The translations under genes and the position numbers were made by a program. Source: Cupriavidus nantongensis (lineage in GTDB: Bacteria; Pseudomonadota; Gammaproteobacteria; Burkholderiales; Burkholderiaceae). From it: 64,000 nucleotides of DNA. A model generated the notes under the pieces. That model had not been told where the DNA came from. It did not search any database and worked only from the letters and a program-made list of their open reading frames with translations. Shown here one piece after another: positions 33,297 through 55,293 of this stretch (positions within the stretch are counted from its first letter, which is position 1; every line of letters starts with the position of its first letter). The stretch lies in assembly GCF_001598055.1 (NCBI RefSeq), contig NZ_CP014844.1, positions 4,553,642-4,617,641 on the forward strand, given 5' to 3'.

Positions 33297-33317
33297 GGGC
33301 CGCTTTCGGAGCGGCCC
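33297..33317 (-). terminator. Possible terminator of the accessory island
   Basis: A 7-bp stem GGGCCGC / GCGGCCC with a 7-nt loop lies 24 bp after the flavin reductase stop. No T tract follows, so it is a weak or factor-dependent terminator at best. Confidence 0.4.
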
Positions 33318-33340
33318 ATCAGGCACCGTAAAAAGTCAGG

Positions 33341-33841
33341 TCAGGCCGCGATGCGGACGAAGTCGCCGCCATAGAAGACCAGCGGCTCGCCCTCCCCTGC
33401 CGTGACGGCTTCGACGGCACCGACGATCAGCAGGTGGTCGCCCACCGGATCGGCGCGCTCGACCCGGCACGACAGCGTCGCCAGCGCCTCGTCCAGGTAA
33501 GGTACGCCGTGCGGGCAACGGCGATGGCCAATGCCGGCGAACTTGTCCGGCAACGGCGTGGCAAAGCGGCGCGCCAGTTCGCCGTGGCCGGCGCGCAGGA
33601 TGCTGACGCCGAACGGCGCGCCCGGGGCGAACAGGCCCGCATTGGGCGAATGCCTGGCCAGGCTCCACAGGATCAATGGCGGCGCCAGCGACAGCGACGC
33701 GAACGAGTTGACGGTGATGCCGACCGGCCGCCGCTGCGGCGTACAGGCACCGATGACCGCCACGCCGGTCGCGTAGCGGCCGCAAACCCGGCGCAGTTCG
33801 CGCGGATCGAGCGAGGGGGCGGCATGGCTGATGGTGACCAT
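33341..33841 (-). CDS. Flavin reductase of a two-component monooxygenase
   Basis: A 166-aa flavin reductase-like protein (HpaC/StyB type) that uses NAD(P)H to supply reduced FAD to a partner oxygenase. Landmarks are VCGRYATGVAVIGACT, the flavin-contacting GITVNSFASLSLAPPLILWSL, and PHGVPYLDEALATLSCRVE. It begins 1 bp after the StyA-like gene, which is its evident partner. It corresponds in position to IifD of indole-oxidation clusters. Last gene of the island operon. Confidence 0.88.
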   Translation of the reverse strand: MVTISHAAPSLDPRELRRVCGRYATGVAVIGACTPQRRPVGITVNSFASLSLAPPLILWSLARHSPNAGLFAPGAPFGVSILRAGHGELARRFATPLPDKFAGIGHRRCPHGVPYLDEALATLSCRVERADPVGDHLLIVGAVEAVTAGEGEPLVFYGGDFVRIAA

Positions 33842-33842
33842 C

Positions 33843-35084
33843 TCAGGCGGCCTGCGGCAGGTGGTGGTCGATCAGCTGGTGGCAGGCTTGCGGATCCATC
33901 CACCAGGGGAAGTAGTCCGGCGGATTGTCGAAGCCGTTGGCGATGCGGGCCGCCAGCGCCGGCGCCTGCCCCGCCGCGCCCAGCAGACCCAGGATGTGCG
34001 GCGGCGGCGGGGTCAGCAGCGAGTTGGTCCACGCCACCACAGCGCCGGCGTATTGCCAGTAGCGGGCGAAGGTCTGTTCCATCCAGTCGCGGTCGTACGC
34101 CCGCTCGCCATGGTCGACGATGGCATCGAGATAGACCTTGCAGCACTTGGCGGCATTGTTCGAGCCCTGGCCGGTGATCGGGTCATTGACCACCACGGCA
34201 TCGGCCATGCCGAACACCAGTCGCCCCGACGGCAGCGTCAGCACCGGCTTGCGTACCGTCGGCGCGAAGCGGCCCGACAGGATGCCATTGTCGTCGGTCA
34301 GCGCCACCTGCTCGCAGCGCTCGGCTTCCCACGGCGCATAGGTGCGCAGGATGCGCAGGCTTTCGGCGAGGTGCTGTTCGGGCGTGCGGGCCTCGGTCCA
34401 GCGGTCCATCGGACCGCCCGGAATACCCTCGAACACCATGATCTCGCACGGCCCCGACAGTGTCAGCGCGGGAAAGACGAAGTACTCGCCCACCCCGGGA
34501 ATCAGGTTGAAGCAAACCCGCGAGAACGGCTCGCGCGGCAGCATGCCGGTCACGTAGGTCAGCGCGAGCGCGCGCTGGGGCCGGTCGAACGGGCTGCGCG
34601 AGGCATCGCGCTCGAAGCGGCTGACGATCTCGCCCTTGCCGGCAGCCAGCAGCACCAGGTCGTGCTCGCGCGCCAGCGCTTCCAGCTCGTCGACGCCGAC
34701 ATCGACGATGCGCAGGTCGCCGCCGCGCGCAACAAAGGCCTCCATCCATGCCGGCATCTTCAGGCGCTGGTCGACCGCCTGCGCCGGCCGGTCCAGCGGC
34801 GCGGCCCAGTCGATGACCCTGGCGCCGGGCAGCTCGGGATGCGGCACGGCCAGGCCGATGCCCTGCACCGGCGGGCAGGCATCGTCCCACCAGTTCAGGC
34901 CGAGCTCGCGCTCGGTCTGCAGCGCGCGGTCGAACATGCACTGGCTGGACATGACCTTGCCGGCGCGGATCTGTTCCGGCGTGCGGTTGGACAGCAGCGT
35001 GACGCGGTAGCCGTGGGCCTGCAGCCCGAGGGCCATTTGCAGGCCCGACTGGCCCGCTCCGACGATGGCGATGCGTTGGCGCAT
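33843..35084 (-). CDS. StyA-type FAD-dependent styrene/indole monooxygenase
   Basis: Group E flavoprotein monooxygenase, 413 aa, the length of styrene monooxygenase StyA and indole oxygenase IifC. The N-terminal Rossmann motif is IAIVGAGQSGLQ (residues 5-16), with FAD-binding segments VLLAAGKGE and VNDPITGQGSNNAAKCC. It depends on reduced FAD from the adjacent reductase. GGAG precedes the ATG at 35084; the frame is open far upstream without coding character. From neighbours (SDR, DLH, AraC) I favour indole over styrene as substrate, since styrene isomerase and aldehyde dehydrogenase genes are absent. Confidence 0.88.
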   Translation of the reverse strand: MRQRIAIVGAGQSGLQMALGLQAHGYRVTLLSNRTPEQIRAGKVMSSQCMFDRALQTERELGLNWWDDACPPVQGIGLAVPHPELPGARVIDWAAPLDRPAQAVDQRLKMPAWMEAFVARGGDLRIVDVGVDELEALAREHDLVLLAAGKGEIVSRFERDASRSPFDRPQRALALTYVTGMLPREPFSRVCFNLIPGVGEYFVFPALTLSGPCEIMVFEGIPGGPMDRWTEARTPEQHLAESLRILRTYAPWEAERCEQVALTDDNGILSGRFAPTVRKPVLTLPSGRLVFGMADAVVVNDPITGQGSNNAAKCCKVYLDAIVDHGERAYDRDWMEQTFARYWQYAGAVVAWTNSLLTPPPPHILGLLGAAGQAPALAARIANGFDNPPDYFPWWMDPQACHQLIDHHLPQAA

Positions 35085-35116
35085 GAGGTGTCTCCTGAAG
35101 GATCGTGGTGGGGCGT

Positions 35117-35905
35117 TCAGCCGGCCAGCTTGCCGATGGCAGGCACGTTCTGCTCCGGACCCATGGCGGAGTAGCCACCGTCGACGGCATAGTCGGCGCC
35201 GGTGACGAAGCTGGCGTGGTCGGAGCAGAGGAACAGCACCACCTGCGCCACTTCGTCGGGCTCGCCGACGCGGCCGAGCAGGTGGAACGGCGCGGCCACC
35301 GCATCGGTGCGGGCGCGGTTGCCGCCGCTGACCTCGTCCATCAAGCGGCACCAGGTCCAGCCCGGCGACACCGCGTTGACGCGAATGCGGTCCGGCGCCA
35401 GATCCATCGCCATACTGCGGGTCAACTGCGCGATGGCCGCCTTCGATACCGGATAGAGCCAGCGCCCGGTCTGCGCCACGTTGGCGGAGATGCTGGTGAA
35501 GTTGACGATGGCACCGCCGCCGCGCGCGCGCATCAGCGGATGCACCGCCTGCGCCAGCATCACCCCGGAAACCACGTTGACATCGAGCGCCGCCAACCAG
35601 TCGGCACGATTCGAGCGAAAGCCGTCGTCGAGATAGGTGCAGGCCAGGTTGACCAGGAAATCGACGCCGCCGAAGTGCTGCGCCACCTGGCTCACCGCAT
35701 CGCGGACCTGCTCGTCCCGCGTGATGTCCGCCGCGATGAACAGCGCCTCCTTGCCCAGTTCCGCGGCAACGCGCTCGCCGTTGGCGGCGTCGATATCGAA
35801 GATCGCCACGCGCGCGCCCGCCTCGATGAAGGCCCGCGCCACCCCCGCGCCGATCAGCGTGGCGCCTCCGGTGACGATGGCCACCTTGTCCTGCAATCCC
35901 TTCAT
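35117..35905 (-). CDS. Short-chain dehydrogenase/reductase (SDR)
   Basis: Classical SDR of 262 aa. The cofactor motif is TGGATLIGAG (12-21) with D37-I-D after beta-2, favouring NAD. The catalytic serine is S138 (NFTSIS), with Y151 and K155 in YPVSK. The usual NNAG is altered to VNLAC. GGAG precedes the ATG at 35905; an in-frame start at 35926 is less likely. It occupies the IifB position, where the enzyme oxidises indole dihydrodiol to 3-hydroxyindolin-2-one in characterised clusters. The substrate here is inferred. Confidence 0.87.
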   Translation of the reverse strand: MKGLQDKVAIVTGGATLIGAGVARAFIEAGARVAIFDIDAANGERVAAELGKEALFIAADITRDEQVRDAVSQVAQHFGGVDFLVNLACTYLDDGFRSNRADWLAALDVNVVSGVMLAQAVHPLMRARGGGAIVNFTSISANVAQTGRWLYPVSKAAIAQLTRSMAMDLAPDRIRVNAVSPGWTWCRLMDEVSGGNRARTDAVAAPFHLLGRVGEPDEVAQVVLFLCSDHASFVTGADYAVDGGYSAMGPEQNVPAIGKLAG

Positions 35906-35982
35906 GGTTGTCTCCTGGTTGCTCACCGGTGTCCGGTACGGTGCGGGCCTCTGCGGGCCCGCTCCCGTTCACTGCCGCCTGC

Positions 35983-37212
35983 TTACTTGCCCTCGCTCTG
36001 CTGCCAGCGCGCCATCAGCGTGTTCGACGGCAGGGTCTCGTCCAGCAGCTTGCGTGCGGTCTCCACGCCCGCCACCGGTAAACCGGTGGGATCCAGCTTG
36101 CCGATCTGCACCAGCACGCTGGCCTGGTCCCAGTAGATATGCTCGTGGTACAGCTTGTCGCCGCGGAACTTGACGATGGCGATCAGCGGGATCTCCACGC
36201 GCTTGCCGGTGGGCGGCACGCCGGGCAGCATCCAGTCGATCTCGCTGGTGTGGGTGAAGCAGAACAGCAGCTCATCGACGATCTGCGAGGCGCCCACCGT
36301 GCGCGACAGCGGGATCAGCGTCGTGTCCGGCGGATTGCTGTGGACGAAATGGTTCTGGTAGAAGCGGCGCAGCTGCGCGTAGCCGACGCCGCCGGTCATG
36401 GTCGGGATATGGTTCACGTAGGGCTGCGCCACCATCGTCGCCATGGTCGCATCGACATCGCGGGTGGCGAATTCATACTCGCAGTGCTTGTCCCACAGCG
36501 CCGAGAAGTCGTAGTGCGGGCCCATCTCGCGGCGCAGCGCGGCGATCGAGCGCTGGTGCGCCATCAGCGCCGAAGGCTTGTCGAAATGCTCGCCACCGGC
36601 GCGCGCAAAGGCATGGTCGACGCCGGCATAGACGTACACCTCGATGTGGTCCCGGCCGGCAAGGGCCTCGCGGATCGCCGCCTGCGCCTGCGGCGGGCAG
36701 AAGCCGTCCTTCTCCGCGATATGCAGCACCAGGCGGCCCCGCACGTTGGCGGCCTCGCCCAGCGCATGCTCGATGCCGACGCCGTAGTACGCCACCGCGC
36801 AGGCCACGTCGGGCAACCGGCAGGCGGCCAGGTAGGCCAGCTTGCCGCCCAGGCAGAAGCCCAGCACGCCGGTCTGGCCGACGCATTCGGGGCGCGCGCG
36901 CAACGTCTCCAGCGCCGCGCCCACATCCTGCACGCCCTTCGCTTCGTCGAACTGCTGATAGAGGCCGAGCGCGCGCTGGAAGTCTTCGCCGCGGTCGGTC
37001 AGCTCGATGCCCGGTGCGATGCGCCAGAACAAGTCCGGCACCAGCACCGTATGGCCCTCTTCGGCGTAGTAATCGGCCACCTGGCGCATGGTGGCATTGA
37101 CGCCGAAGATCTCCTGGCACAGCACGATGCCGGGGCCCTTGCCCGCCGCGGGGGTGGCGAGATAGCCGCCAAAACTGCCTTCTGGGGTCTGGATCTGGAT
37201 GGTCTGGCCCAT
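35983..37212 (-). CDS. Dienelactone hydrolase fused to a SnoaL/NTF2-like domain
   Basis: A 409-aa two-domain protein. Residues 1 to about 230 form a dienelactone hydrolase with nucleophile C120 (GFCLGG), D169 (EKDGFCP), H200 (GVDHAFAR) and the conserved E34 in CQEIFG. Residues of about 240-400 look like a SnoaL/NTF2 cone domain (LWDKHCEYEFATRDVDATMATM...HEHIYWDQASVLVQIG). It is the first gene of the island operon, the IifA position in indole clusters, where the product is described as a cofactor-independent oxygenase giving anthranilate. It could instead hydrolyse a lactone or lactam intermediate. Confidence 0.82.
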   Translation of the reverse strand: MGQTIQIQTPEGSFGGYLATPAAGKGPGIVLCQEIFGVNATMRQVADYYAEEGHTVLVPDLFWRIAPGIELTDRGEDFQRALGLYQQFDEAKGVQDVGAALETLRARPECVGQTGVLGFCLGGKLAYLAACRLPDVACAVAYYGVGIEHALGEAANVRGRLVLHIAEKDGFCPPQAQAAIREALAGRDHIEVYVYAGVDHAFARAGGEHFDKPSALMAHQRSIAALRREMGPHYDFSALWDKHCEYEFATRDVDATMATMVAQPYVNHIPTMTGGVGYAQLRRFYQNHFVHSNPPDTTLIPLSRTVGASQIVDELLFCFTHTSEIDWMLPGVPPTGKRVEIPLIAIVKFRGDKLYHEHIYWDQASVLVQIGKLDPTGLPVAGVETARKLLDETLPSNTLMARWQQSEGK

Positions 37213-37308
37213 GGCCTGCGCTCCTTGTCGTTCTCTGTTGGCTGACAGCTGGTGGAGGGTGCGCTGCCGTGCTGGATCCCATGATGGTGGCTCCGCACCG
37301 CAGCAAAC

Positions 37309-37330
37309 TAGCCGCTGGCTGCAGCGGCTA
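37309..37330. promoter_or_regulatory. Inverted repeat between AraC regulator and island operon
   Basis: A perfect 9-bp inverted repeat TAGCCGCTG / CAGCGGCTA with a 4-bp centre lies in the 277-bp divergent gap (37213-37489), about 100 bp before the DLH start. It is a candidate operator. A TATAGT -10-like hexamer for the AraC gene is at 37396-37401. Confidence 0.45.
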
Positions 37331-37489
37331 TCCGATTAGTGCAGGAAAGTCGGGCTTCGGTCAACGCAAGGCCGGGGTCGCGCGGATCGATCCGCTATAG
37401 TGGTTGCGTGGACCATGCTGCGCGCATGGCGCCCCGGCCTCCGCCGTGGACGCCAGCCAGCGCCGCGGCCACGCCAGAGGAGCGAGACC

Positions 37490-38503
37490 ATGTTGCAGCT
37501 GCCCCCGACTGCCCGCGCGCCGGCGCCGCTGGCGCACGCCCTGCTACACGATGCCGGGCGGCAGGTGTTCGCCTCGACCGACCTCGGGCAGACGCGCGCG
37601 GCGGTGGGCAAGGTCTTCAAGCCGCACCGGCTCGATATCCGCGGGACCAGCCTGTCGGCCCGCATGCACCACGCGCCGCTGGGCGCGGTGTCGCTGAACC
37701 GGCTCGCCTACGGCGCCGATGTCACCATCGACCCGGGCCCGCTCGGCGACTTCCTGCTGGTGCAGATGCCGCTCAGCGGCCACGCCGAGATCCGTTGCGG
37801 CGCGCAGCAGATCGTGTCGACGCCGGACTGCGCGTCCGTGCTGACGCCCAGCGACCCGCTGCTGATGCGCTGGAGCGCGGACAACGACCAGCTGATCGTG
37901 CGCGTCGAACGCAGCGCGCTGGAGCGCGTGTGCGCCGCCTATCTCGGGCATCGCCCGGACCCGCCGCTGCGCTTCCAGCTCGGCATGGCCTGGCGCAGCG
38001 CCGGCTGGTATGCATTGATGGAGTATCTGGCGCAGATGCTGGCGGCGGAGCCGGAAGCCGCGCGCCACCCGCTCACGGCATGCCAGCTCGAGCAGCTGGT
38101 GATCGGCACCCTGCTGACGCTGCAGCCGCACAGCCTGTCGGAGGCGCTGCAGCGGCACGGCAAGCCGCTGGCGCCGCGCCATGTGAAAGTGGTCGAGGAA
38201 TATATCCACGCCCATGCCGCCGCGGCGCTGACGCCGGCGCTGCTGGCGGAGATCGCGGGCGTCAGCCTGCGCAGCCTGTATGCGGGGTTCCGCGAGCATC
38301 GCGGGCTGAGCCCGATGGCCTACCTGCGCACGGTCCGGCTGGACCGGGTACGGCACGACCTGCTCAACGATGCGGCGCTGTCGTCGGTGACCGGCGCCGC
38401 GCTGCGCTGGGGCTTTACCCACCTGGGGCGCTTCAGCGCCGAGTACCGGCGCGCGTTCGGCGAGTGCCCGGCCGAGACGCTGCGCCGGCGCGGCAGCGTG
38501 TAG
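37490..38503 (+). CDS. AraC-family transcriptional regulator
   Basis: A 337-aa regulator. The N-terminal ligand domain is of the AraC_binding_2 type (cupin-like, [29 protein letters not shown]). The C-terminal double helix-turn-helix (about 235-335) contains [37 protein letters not shown] and [34 protein letters not shown] precedes the ATG at 37490. It is divergent from the DLH-SDR-StyA-reductase operon and likely activates it in response to the aromatic substrate, as IifR does for iif genes. Confidence 0.9.
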   Translation: MLQLPPTARAPAPLAHALLHDAGRQVFASTDLGQTRAAVGKVFKPHRLDIRGTSLSARMHHAPLGAVSLNRLAYGADVTIDPGPLGDFLLVQMPLSGHAEIRCGAQQIVSTPDCASVLTPSDPLLMRWSADNDQLIVRVERSALERVCAAYLGHRPDPPLRFQLGMAWRSAGWYALMEYLAQMLAAEPEAARHPLTACQLEQLVIGTLLTLQPHSLSEALQRHGKPLAPRHVKVVEEYIHAHAAAALTPALLAEIAGVSLRSLYAGFREHRGLSPMAYLRTVRLDRVRHDLLNDAALSSVTGAALRWGFTHLGRFSAEYRRAFGECPAETLRRRGSV

Positions 38504-38543
38504 GGGCGTGGCGGGCGCTGCCGTGCGGCGTGCCACCAAAACA

Positions 38544-38571
38544 AAAACGGCGAACCGAGGTTCGCCGTTTT
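38544..38571 (-). terminator. Bidirectional terminator between araC-type gene and rpsJ
   Basis: A 13-bp stem AAAACGGCGAACC / GGTTCGCCGTTTT is followed by TGTTTTGG on the minus strand and a shorter T run on the plus strand. It ends the rpsL-rpsG-fusA-tuf-rpsJ transcript and also faces the AraC gene, insulating the island from the str genes. Confidence 0.9.
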
Positions 38572-38606
38572 GCTGCATCAAGCCGCGCGGGCGGCCCGAA
38601 ACATCG

Positions 38607-38915
38607 TTACACCTTGATCTCGACGTCCACGCCTGCCGGCAGGTCGAGCTTCATCAGCGCGTCAACGGTCTTGTCGGTCGGGTCGACGATGTCCATCAGG
38701 CGCTGGTGGGTGCGGATCTCGAACTGATCGCGGCTGGTCTTGTTGACGTGCGGCGAACGCAGGATGTCGAAGCGCTGGATGCGGGTCGGCAGGGGCACCG
38801 GGCCCTTGACGATCGCGCCGGTACGCTTGGCGGTATCCACGATTTCGGCAGCCGACTGGTCGATCAGGCGATAGTCGAAAGCCTTCAGGCGGATACGGAT
38901 CTTCTGGTTCTGCAT
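38607..38915 (-). CDS. rpsJ: 30S ribosomal protein S10 (NusE)
   Basis: A 102-aa protein of the 30S head, also the NusB partner in antitermination: [74 protein letters not shown]. Here it is the last gene of the str-type operon, 77 bp after tuf, and is followed by a terminator instead of rplC. Confidence 0.98.
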   Translation of the reverse strand: MQNQKIRIRLKAFDYRLIDQSAAEIVDTAKRTGAIVKGPVPLPTRIQRFDILRSPHVNKTSRDQFEIRTHQRLMDIVDPTDKTVDALMKLDLPAGVDVEIKV

Positions 38916-38959
38916 GATATTTCCTTAAAAGAGCGATTGGGCAAGCTGCCCGTTGAATG

Positions 38960-38983
38960 GGGACATGCCCGCGGGCATGTCCC
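38960..38983. repeat. Perfect 24-bp palindrome between tuf and rpsJ
   Basis: GGGACATGCCCG followed directly by its complement. As RNA it folds to a 10-bp stem with a 4-nt loop, 9 bp after the tuf stop and 44 bp before rpsJ. No T tract follows, so RNA processing or stability is more likely than termination. Confidence 0.7.
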
Positions 38984-38992
38984 AGGAAGTGC

Positions 38993-40197
<1,205 letters not shown>

Positions 40198-40228
40198 CTA
40201 ATGGAATGCAGTCTTGTCGATTCATCAC

Positions 40229-40256
40229 GCCGCCGCGTCCTGGCGGACGCGGCGGC
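40229..40256 (-). promoter_or_regulatory. 12-bp hairpin between fusA and tuf
   Basis: Perfect stem GCCGCCGCGTCC / GGACGCGGCGGC with a TGGC loop, 43 bp upstream of the tuf start. There is no T tract. It may be an RNA processing or stabilising structure separating fusA and tuf mRNA. Confidence 0.5.
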
Positions 40257-40267
40257 ATACAGCTTAT

Positions 40268-42376
<2,109 letters not shown>

Positions 42377-42493
42377 TTTAATCCTCTATTCGTCCGTGAG
42401 GCGCCGGCATCTCATGGCCCGCGCCCCTAACACAAACGGGCGAGATGTGTAAAAACACAGCCCGCCCGGCAACCAACAATGTTTTCGCTCGCT

Positions 42494-42964
42494 TTAGAAG
42501 CGGAAGTGCGAGAACGCCTTGTTGGCTTCGGCCATGCGGTGCACTTCGTCGCGCTTCTTCATCGCGCCGCCACGGCCTTCCGATGCTTCCAGCAGCTCAC
42601 CTGCCAGGCGCAGCGCCATCGACTTCTCGCTGCGTTTTTTCGCGGCCTCACGCAGCCAGCGCATCGCCAATGCCAAACGACGCGACGGACGGACTTCGAC
42701 CGGAACCTGATAGTTGGCGCCGCCCACGCGACGGCTCTTCACTTCCACCACCGGCTTCACGTTGTTGATGGCAACGGAGAACACTTCGATGGGGGCCTTG
42801 CCTGCCTTCTTTTCGATCTGGTCGAACGCGCCGTACACGATGCGTTCGGCAACCGACTTCTTGCCATCCAGCATCAGCACGTTCATGAACTTGGCAACTT
42901 CAACGTTGCCGAACTTCGGATCAGGCAGAACGTCCCGCTTCGGGACTTCACGACGACGTGGCAT
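42494..42964 (-). CDS. rpsG: 30S ribosomal protein S7
   Basis: Primary 16S-binding head protein and str-operon translational repressor in E. coli, 156 aa: [61 protein letters not shown]. The start at 42964 is standard; the frame extends upstream. A bulged GC-rich hairpin (42437-42468) lies in the 117-bp gap to fusA. Confidence 0.98.
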   Translation of the reverse strand: MPRRREVPKRDVLPDPKFGNVEVAKFMNVLMLDGKKSVAERIVYGAFDQIEKKAGKAPIEVFSVAINNVKPVVEVKSRRVGGANYQVPVEVRPSRRLALAMRWLREAAKKRSEKSMALRLAGELLEASEGRGGAMKKRDEVHRMAEANKAFSHFRF

Positions 42965-43188
42965 CTTCTTTCCTTTAGATTCAGTTGAGAGCGCGGTCAG
43001 ATTTTCCCGCTCTCCGGCCACCAACTAGCTTGCATGCAAAGACAGCAAATTCGCCGGGTGACCACTTACTCGACGGCACGGTTGCCAAAAAGGCGCTCCG
43101 TTGTACCGCCGCCTGGTGACAGCACCATGACTTGCGCCACAGGCTATCGTCTGTTGCTTCGGGCCTTGCGGGCCCAGGCTGCCGAAAC

Positions 43189-43566
43189 TTAGGCTGCCTT
43201 CGGACGCTTCGCGCCGTACTTCGAACGGGCCTGCTTGCGGTCCTTCACGCCTTGCAGGTCCAGCGAGCCACGGACGATGTGGTAACGCACACCCGGCAGA
43301 TCCTTCACACGGCCGCCGCGGATCAGCACGACCGAGTGTTCCTGCAGGTTGTGGCCTTCACCGCCGATGTACGAAATGACTTCGAAACCGTTGGTCAGGC
43401 GCACCTTGGCGACCTTACGCAGTGCCGAGTTCGGCTTCTTCGGCGTCGTGGTGTACACGCGGGTGCACACGCCACGGCGCTGGGGGCAGTTCTCAAGCGC
43501 CGGGCTCTTGCTCTTGATGACTTCCGAGACGCGCGGCTTGCGAACCAGTTGGTTGATAGTTGGCAT
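43189..43566 (-). CDS. rpsL: 30S ribosomal protein S12
   Basis: Decoding-centre protein, 125 aa: [50 protein letters not shown]43 in TPKK and the lysine in VKDLPG, where streptomycin-resistance changes arise, are wild type. It is the first gene of the str operon, with a leader of about 275 nt; 164 bp without features follow before rpsG. Confidence 0.98.
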   Translation of the reverse strand: MPTINQLVRKPRVSEVIKSKSPALENCPQRRGVCTRVYTTTPKKPNSALRKVAKVRLTNGFEVISYIGGEGHNLQEHSVVLIRGGRVKDLPGVRYHIVRGSLDLQGVKDRKQARSKYGAKRPKAA

Positions 43567-43842
43567 TGTTCAATCCAGCTTGGTTTTACGAAAAACGCCC
43601 CTCGTGCCGGCATGCGCCAGGCTGGAGAGGCAACTACGGGTTTTGGACGGGAGAGGTGAGCGGGCGCTCTGCAGACGGGACTGTGCGGTAACAGCATGCC
43701 AAAGAGCGCGAGCCGGCACCCGGATCCCGCGTCTGCCGCCACCCGTCCATGGAAACCCAGTCCGGTAGGCTTGCCGGCAGCGACCTGAAGGCCACTTATC
43801 CGACGGGCGAGCGAAATCCAAAGCCAAAAACTCGAATCTGGC

Positions 43843-43882
43843 ATCCTAGCAGCGGAATCGTATACCGTCAAGCCGTATACCG
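43843..43882 (-). promoter_or_regulatory. str operon promoter with flanking direct repeat
   Basis: Minus strand: -35 TTGACG (43866-43871), 17-bp spacer, -10 TAGGAT (43843-43848), a strong sigma-70 promoter about 275 bp before rpsL. A 9-bp direct repeat CGTATACCG occurs at 43859-43867 and 43874-43882, 15 bp apart and spanning the -35. The remainder of the gap (43567-43842) shows no gene. Confidence 0.75.
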
Positions 43883-43899
43883 ACTGGCAGACCTGGCGG

Positions 43900-45747
<1,848 letters not shown>

Positions 45748-45881
45748 GGACAACGGAAATGCTGGAGCCGGAAAAGCCGTAACCTTACCACTAAGGGGGG
45801 CCGCCGCCGCGCCTGCGCGGCAAACTCTCGGATGTTTCTCACCGATGTTTGCCACGAAGGCCTCGGCGCCGTGCGCGGACG

Positions 45882-45913
45882 AAAAAAAAGCCCGGCTGGA
45901 TCAGCCGGGCTTT
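45882..45913 (-). terminator. Intrinsic terminator after rpoBC
   Basis: GCCCGGCTG pairs with CAGCCGGGC around a 3-nt loop and is followed on the minus strand by eight T residues, 35 bp after the rpoC stop. Confidence 0.93.
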
Positions 45914-45947
45914 GGTCCGCCTTGCGGCGGTCATCACTGCAACGGGA

Positions 45948-50189
<4,242 letters not shown>

Positions 50190-50303
50190 TGCAACTCCTT
50201 GTTTCGCCACCGTCCCGGAGTCTGTCCGGGTCGATGGCATTCATCCTGTGGGAAATCCTTCGCTGGTGGGTGCCCGCCGTGGCCGGCACCCGCATCGTCT
50301 CGA

Positions 50304-54410
<4,107 letters not shown>

Positions 54411-54592
54411 GGGATCTCCGAATCATCGCAGGGCTGGCTGGACCTGGCCGGACCTGAGGTGTTCAGCGACTGGGAGGGGATTTGGCGGTTGGCCGCTACC
54501 AACCTCTGGCTGACGGTGTCCGCACGCTGCGGGCGGTGTGGTCGTCGCTCAAGCGCAACGCCTGTACTCGCCCGGGGGACACCCGACCAAAC

Positions 54593-54659
54593 TTGTCTTC
54601 TGCAGTCGGTTCAGAAGACAAACATCAGCAGCAACCACTTAGTGTGCCACTGATGTTTG
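54593..54659 (-). promoter_or_regulatory. Overlapping inverted repeats in the rpoB leader
   Basis: TTGTCTTCTG / CAGAAGACAA (54593-54602 and 54612-54621) and CAAACATCAG / CTGATGTTTG (54619-54628 and 54650-54659) are both perfect 10-bp inverted repeats and share three bases, so the two hairpins compete. Neither has a T tract. They lie about 190-250 nt before the rpoB start. Confidence 0.55.
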
Positions 54660-54778
54660 GCCTCTGCTGACTCGCCGGCAAATCCACCGTCGCCGCGAAT
54701 CGCAAACATCACTTTTACTGCGTTACTCGCACATCAGCGCTGTGTCGAGTGGTGACTAAAACACAATCGCACAAGCGC

Positions 54779-54814
54779 AAAAAGGCTGGCGCCGGGAATT
54801 TCCCTTTGCCAGCC
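54779..54814 (-). terminator. Attenuator-type terminator between rplL and rpoB
   Basis: Minus strand: GGCTGGC / GCCAGCC with an inner GGGAA / TTCCC stem, followed by TTTTTGCGC. An additional GC hairpin (54820-54840) lies just before it, right after rplL. E. coli has a partial attenuator at the same location that lowers rpoBC relative to rplJL. Confidence 0.75.
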
Positions 54815-54849
54815 CCATTCGCGTGCCGCGAGGGCACGCGAGTACAGCA

Positions 54850-55224
54850 TTACTTGACGTCGACCTTGGCGCCGGCGTCTTCCAGCTTCTTCTTGGCTTC
54901 GGCAGCAGCAGCCTTGTCCACGCCTTCCTTGACGGGCTTCGGTGCGCCATCGACCAGGTCCTTGGCTTCCTTCAGGCCCAGGCCGGTGATTTCGCGAACA
55001 GCCTTAATCACGCCAACCTTGTTGGCGCCGACTTCGGCCAGGATCACGTTGAACTCGGTCTGCTCTTCGGCAGCAGCAGCACCGGCAGCGCCCGGAGCAG
55101 CAGCCACGGCCATGGCAGCGGCCGACACGCCAAACTTCTCTTCGAACGCCTTGACCAGGTCGTTCAGTTCCATCACGGACATCGCGCCAACGGCTTCCAG
55201 GATGTCGTCTTTGGTGATTGCCAT
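54850..55224 (-). CDS. rplL: 50S ribosomal protein L7/L12
   Basis: Stalk protein that recruits translation GTPases, 124 aa. The N-terminal dimerisation helix is followed by an Ala-rich hinge ([16 protein letters not shown]) and the C-domain [45 protein letters not shown]. It follows rplJ by 69 bp. Confidence 0.98.
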   Translation of the reverse strand: MAITKDDILEAVGAMSVMELNDLVKAFEEKFGVSAAAMAVAAAPGAAGAAAAEEQTEFNVILAEVGANKVGVIKAVREITGLGLKEAKDLVDGAPKPVKEGVDKAAAAEAKKKLEDAGAKVDVK

Positions 55225-55293
55225 TTGAAATACTCCTACTAGATTTGATTCGGTATCGGTAATGCGATCTTGCGATGCGCGGCCTGGATTGCC

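Noticed and set aside
33343..35084. StyA-like and reductase genes as a styrene pathway
   Set aside because: No styrene oxide isomerase or phenylacetaldehyde dehydrogenase gene accompanies them; the SDR/DLH/AraC set fits indole oxidation better.
33341..38503. Accessory island as a mobile element
   Set aside because: No transposase, integrase, terminal repeats or target duplication are visible, and its GC and codon use look like its neighbours; transfer may be old but there is no direct sign.
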